A DNA stretch of 64,000 nt, from the NCBI RefSeq assembly GCF_000733295.1, contig NZ_JPMI01000423.1:163088-227087 (forward strand), in the 5' to 3' direction. Shown in pieces: positions 63,467 through 64,000 of the stretch (the first letter of the stretch is position 1; every line of letters starts with the position of its first letter). The DNA comes from Archangium violaceum Cb vi76 (GTDB lineage Bacteria > Myxococcota > Myxococcia > Myxococcales > Myxococcaceae). The translations under genes and the position numbers were made by a program. The notes under the pieces were generated by a model. That model saw nothing but the letters and a program-made list of their open reading frames with translations. It did not search any database and had not been told where the DNA came from.

Positions 63467-64000
63467 ATGCCGCCCCCCAAGAACCTCCATGCCTCCGTGG
63501 TCCTCGGAGGGCTCCCCTTCGCCCTCGCTCTCGGGGGACTCCAGTACCTCGTCACCGGCCACCCCCATGACGCGGCGGGCTGGGCCGTGCTGCTGCTGGG
63601 CACCCCACCGCTGCTGTGGGTGACGCGGTACGCCATCTGGTTCCTGGGCGAGTCACGGCCCGATCAGGAGCGCACCCGCTTCCTCTCCCTGCTGGCGGAG
63701 GGGGACCTCACCCACCCCGCCCACGAGCGCATGGGGGACCAGCGCGAAGTGCGCCGGCTCCTCATCTCCCTGCGCCGGGCGCTCAGCCAGGTGCAGCGGA
63801 TGACGGGCAACGTGCGCCGCACCTGCCAGAGCGTGTCCGAGGAGGTGCGGGCCCTGCTGGAGGCCGCTCGCCGTCAGGGGAACGCGGTGGAGCGCTCCCG
63901 CGAGTCGACGGCCAGCATGGGCCAGAGCCTCCAGGCCGCGGGCAAGCGCGTGGCCCAGTTGGAGAACTTCACGCGCGAGACGAAGGGCTCGCTGATGGAG
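63467..64000 (+). CDS. membrane signalling protein, N-terminal part (3' truncated by window)
   Basis: The frame runs from ATG 63467 to the window end, giving 178 residues. Two hydrophobic segments (VVLGGLPFALALGGLQYLVT and AGWAVLLLGTPPLLWVTRYA) form an N-terminal membrane hairpin. After that comes a HAMP-like/coiled region (RFLSLLAEGDLTHPAHERMG) and a long coiled coil (GNAVERSRESTASMGQSLQA). This is the layout of a histidine kinase or methyl-accepting chemotaxis-type protein; which one cannot be told without the 3' part. Confidence 0.75.
   Translation, partial: MPPPKNLHASVVLGGLPFALALGGLQYLVTGHPHDAAGWAVLLLGTPPLLWVTRYAIWFLGESRPDQERTRFLSLLAEGDLTHPAHERMGDQREVRRLLISLRRALSQVQRMTGNVRRTCQSVSEEVRALLEAARRQGNAVERSRESTASMGQSLQAAGKRVAQLENFTRETKGSLME

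Overview
This window is high-GC, gene-dense DNA that I infer to be a myxobacterial chromosome, probably of the Cystobacterineae (Archangium/Cystobacter-like). The evidence is the set of lineage-typical families: a TIGR02265/DUF2378 protein, two DUF2381 proteins beside a Ser/Thr kinase, a giant kinase-AAA-GAF-histidine kinase, VWA, Kelch and RCC1 lipoproteins, and lipoprotein toxin/immunity pairs. No tRNA, rRNA, CRISPR array or IS element was recognised.

Layout. 1-8.4 kb: the end of a TatD-like hydrolase, small hypotheticals, an amidohydrolase, a lone receiver domain, an ABC exporter pair, a small lipoprotein with a translationally coupled partner, an AAA ATPase, an alpha/beta hydrolase and a hypothetical. 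8.5-19 kb: a VWA protein, a histone-deacetylase-like enzyme, two tandem alkaline-phosphatase-superfamily ('sulfatase') proteins with Thr where sulfatases have Cys/Ser, a secreted hypothetical, a VWA lipoprotein and a beta-helix-like lipoprotein. 19.2-27.2 kb: a RiPP (TOMM) gene cluster, the most notable locus. It has a DUF4070-type radical SAM enzyme, a nitrile-hydratase-like-leader precursor ending in a Cys/Ser/Thr-only core, a second radical SAM enzyme with an atypical Cx7Cx2C motif, a fused ThiF-like/YcaO cyclodehydratase, and an FMN azoline dehydrogenase. 27.2-36.8 kb: a frameshifted gene remnant, a Kelch lipoprotein, the 1896-residue hybrid kinase, and a papain-like peptidase with two C-terminal repeats. 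36.8-39.5 kb: a Septu-like (PtuA ATPase plus PtuB HNH nuclease) antiphage cassette lying next to a truncated signal-peptide gene and a tiny orphan ORF. 39.5-53.6 kb: pirin, YceI, GerW, a 21-repeat RCC1 lipoprotein, an RF-1-like release factor, a RelA/SpoT-type HD protein, a TIGR02265 protein, aconitase, a dual cNMP-binding protein and LigD. 53.8-57.3 kb: a large lipoprotein toxin with a nuclease-like C-terminus and an Imm52-type immunity partner. 57.3-64 kb: a Ser/Thr kinase with flanking DUF2381 genes, acetyl-CoA synthetase and the start of a membrane signalling protein.

How the genes work together. In the TOMM cluster the fused cyclodehydratase should bind the leader and convert Cys/Ser/Thr of the core to azolines, the SagB-like enzyme should oxidise them to azoles, and the two radical SAM enzymes should add further carbon-centred changes. 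No dedicated exporter, leader protease or immunity gene is visible. The two lipoprotein/partner pairs and the Septu-like cassette indicate investment in kin competition and phage defence. Three copies of one REP-like palindrome sit at 3' gene ends and probably act as terminators.

All calls come from reading the sequence and recalled family knowledge. No database search was run.
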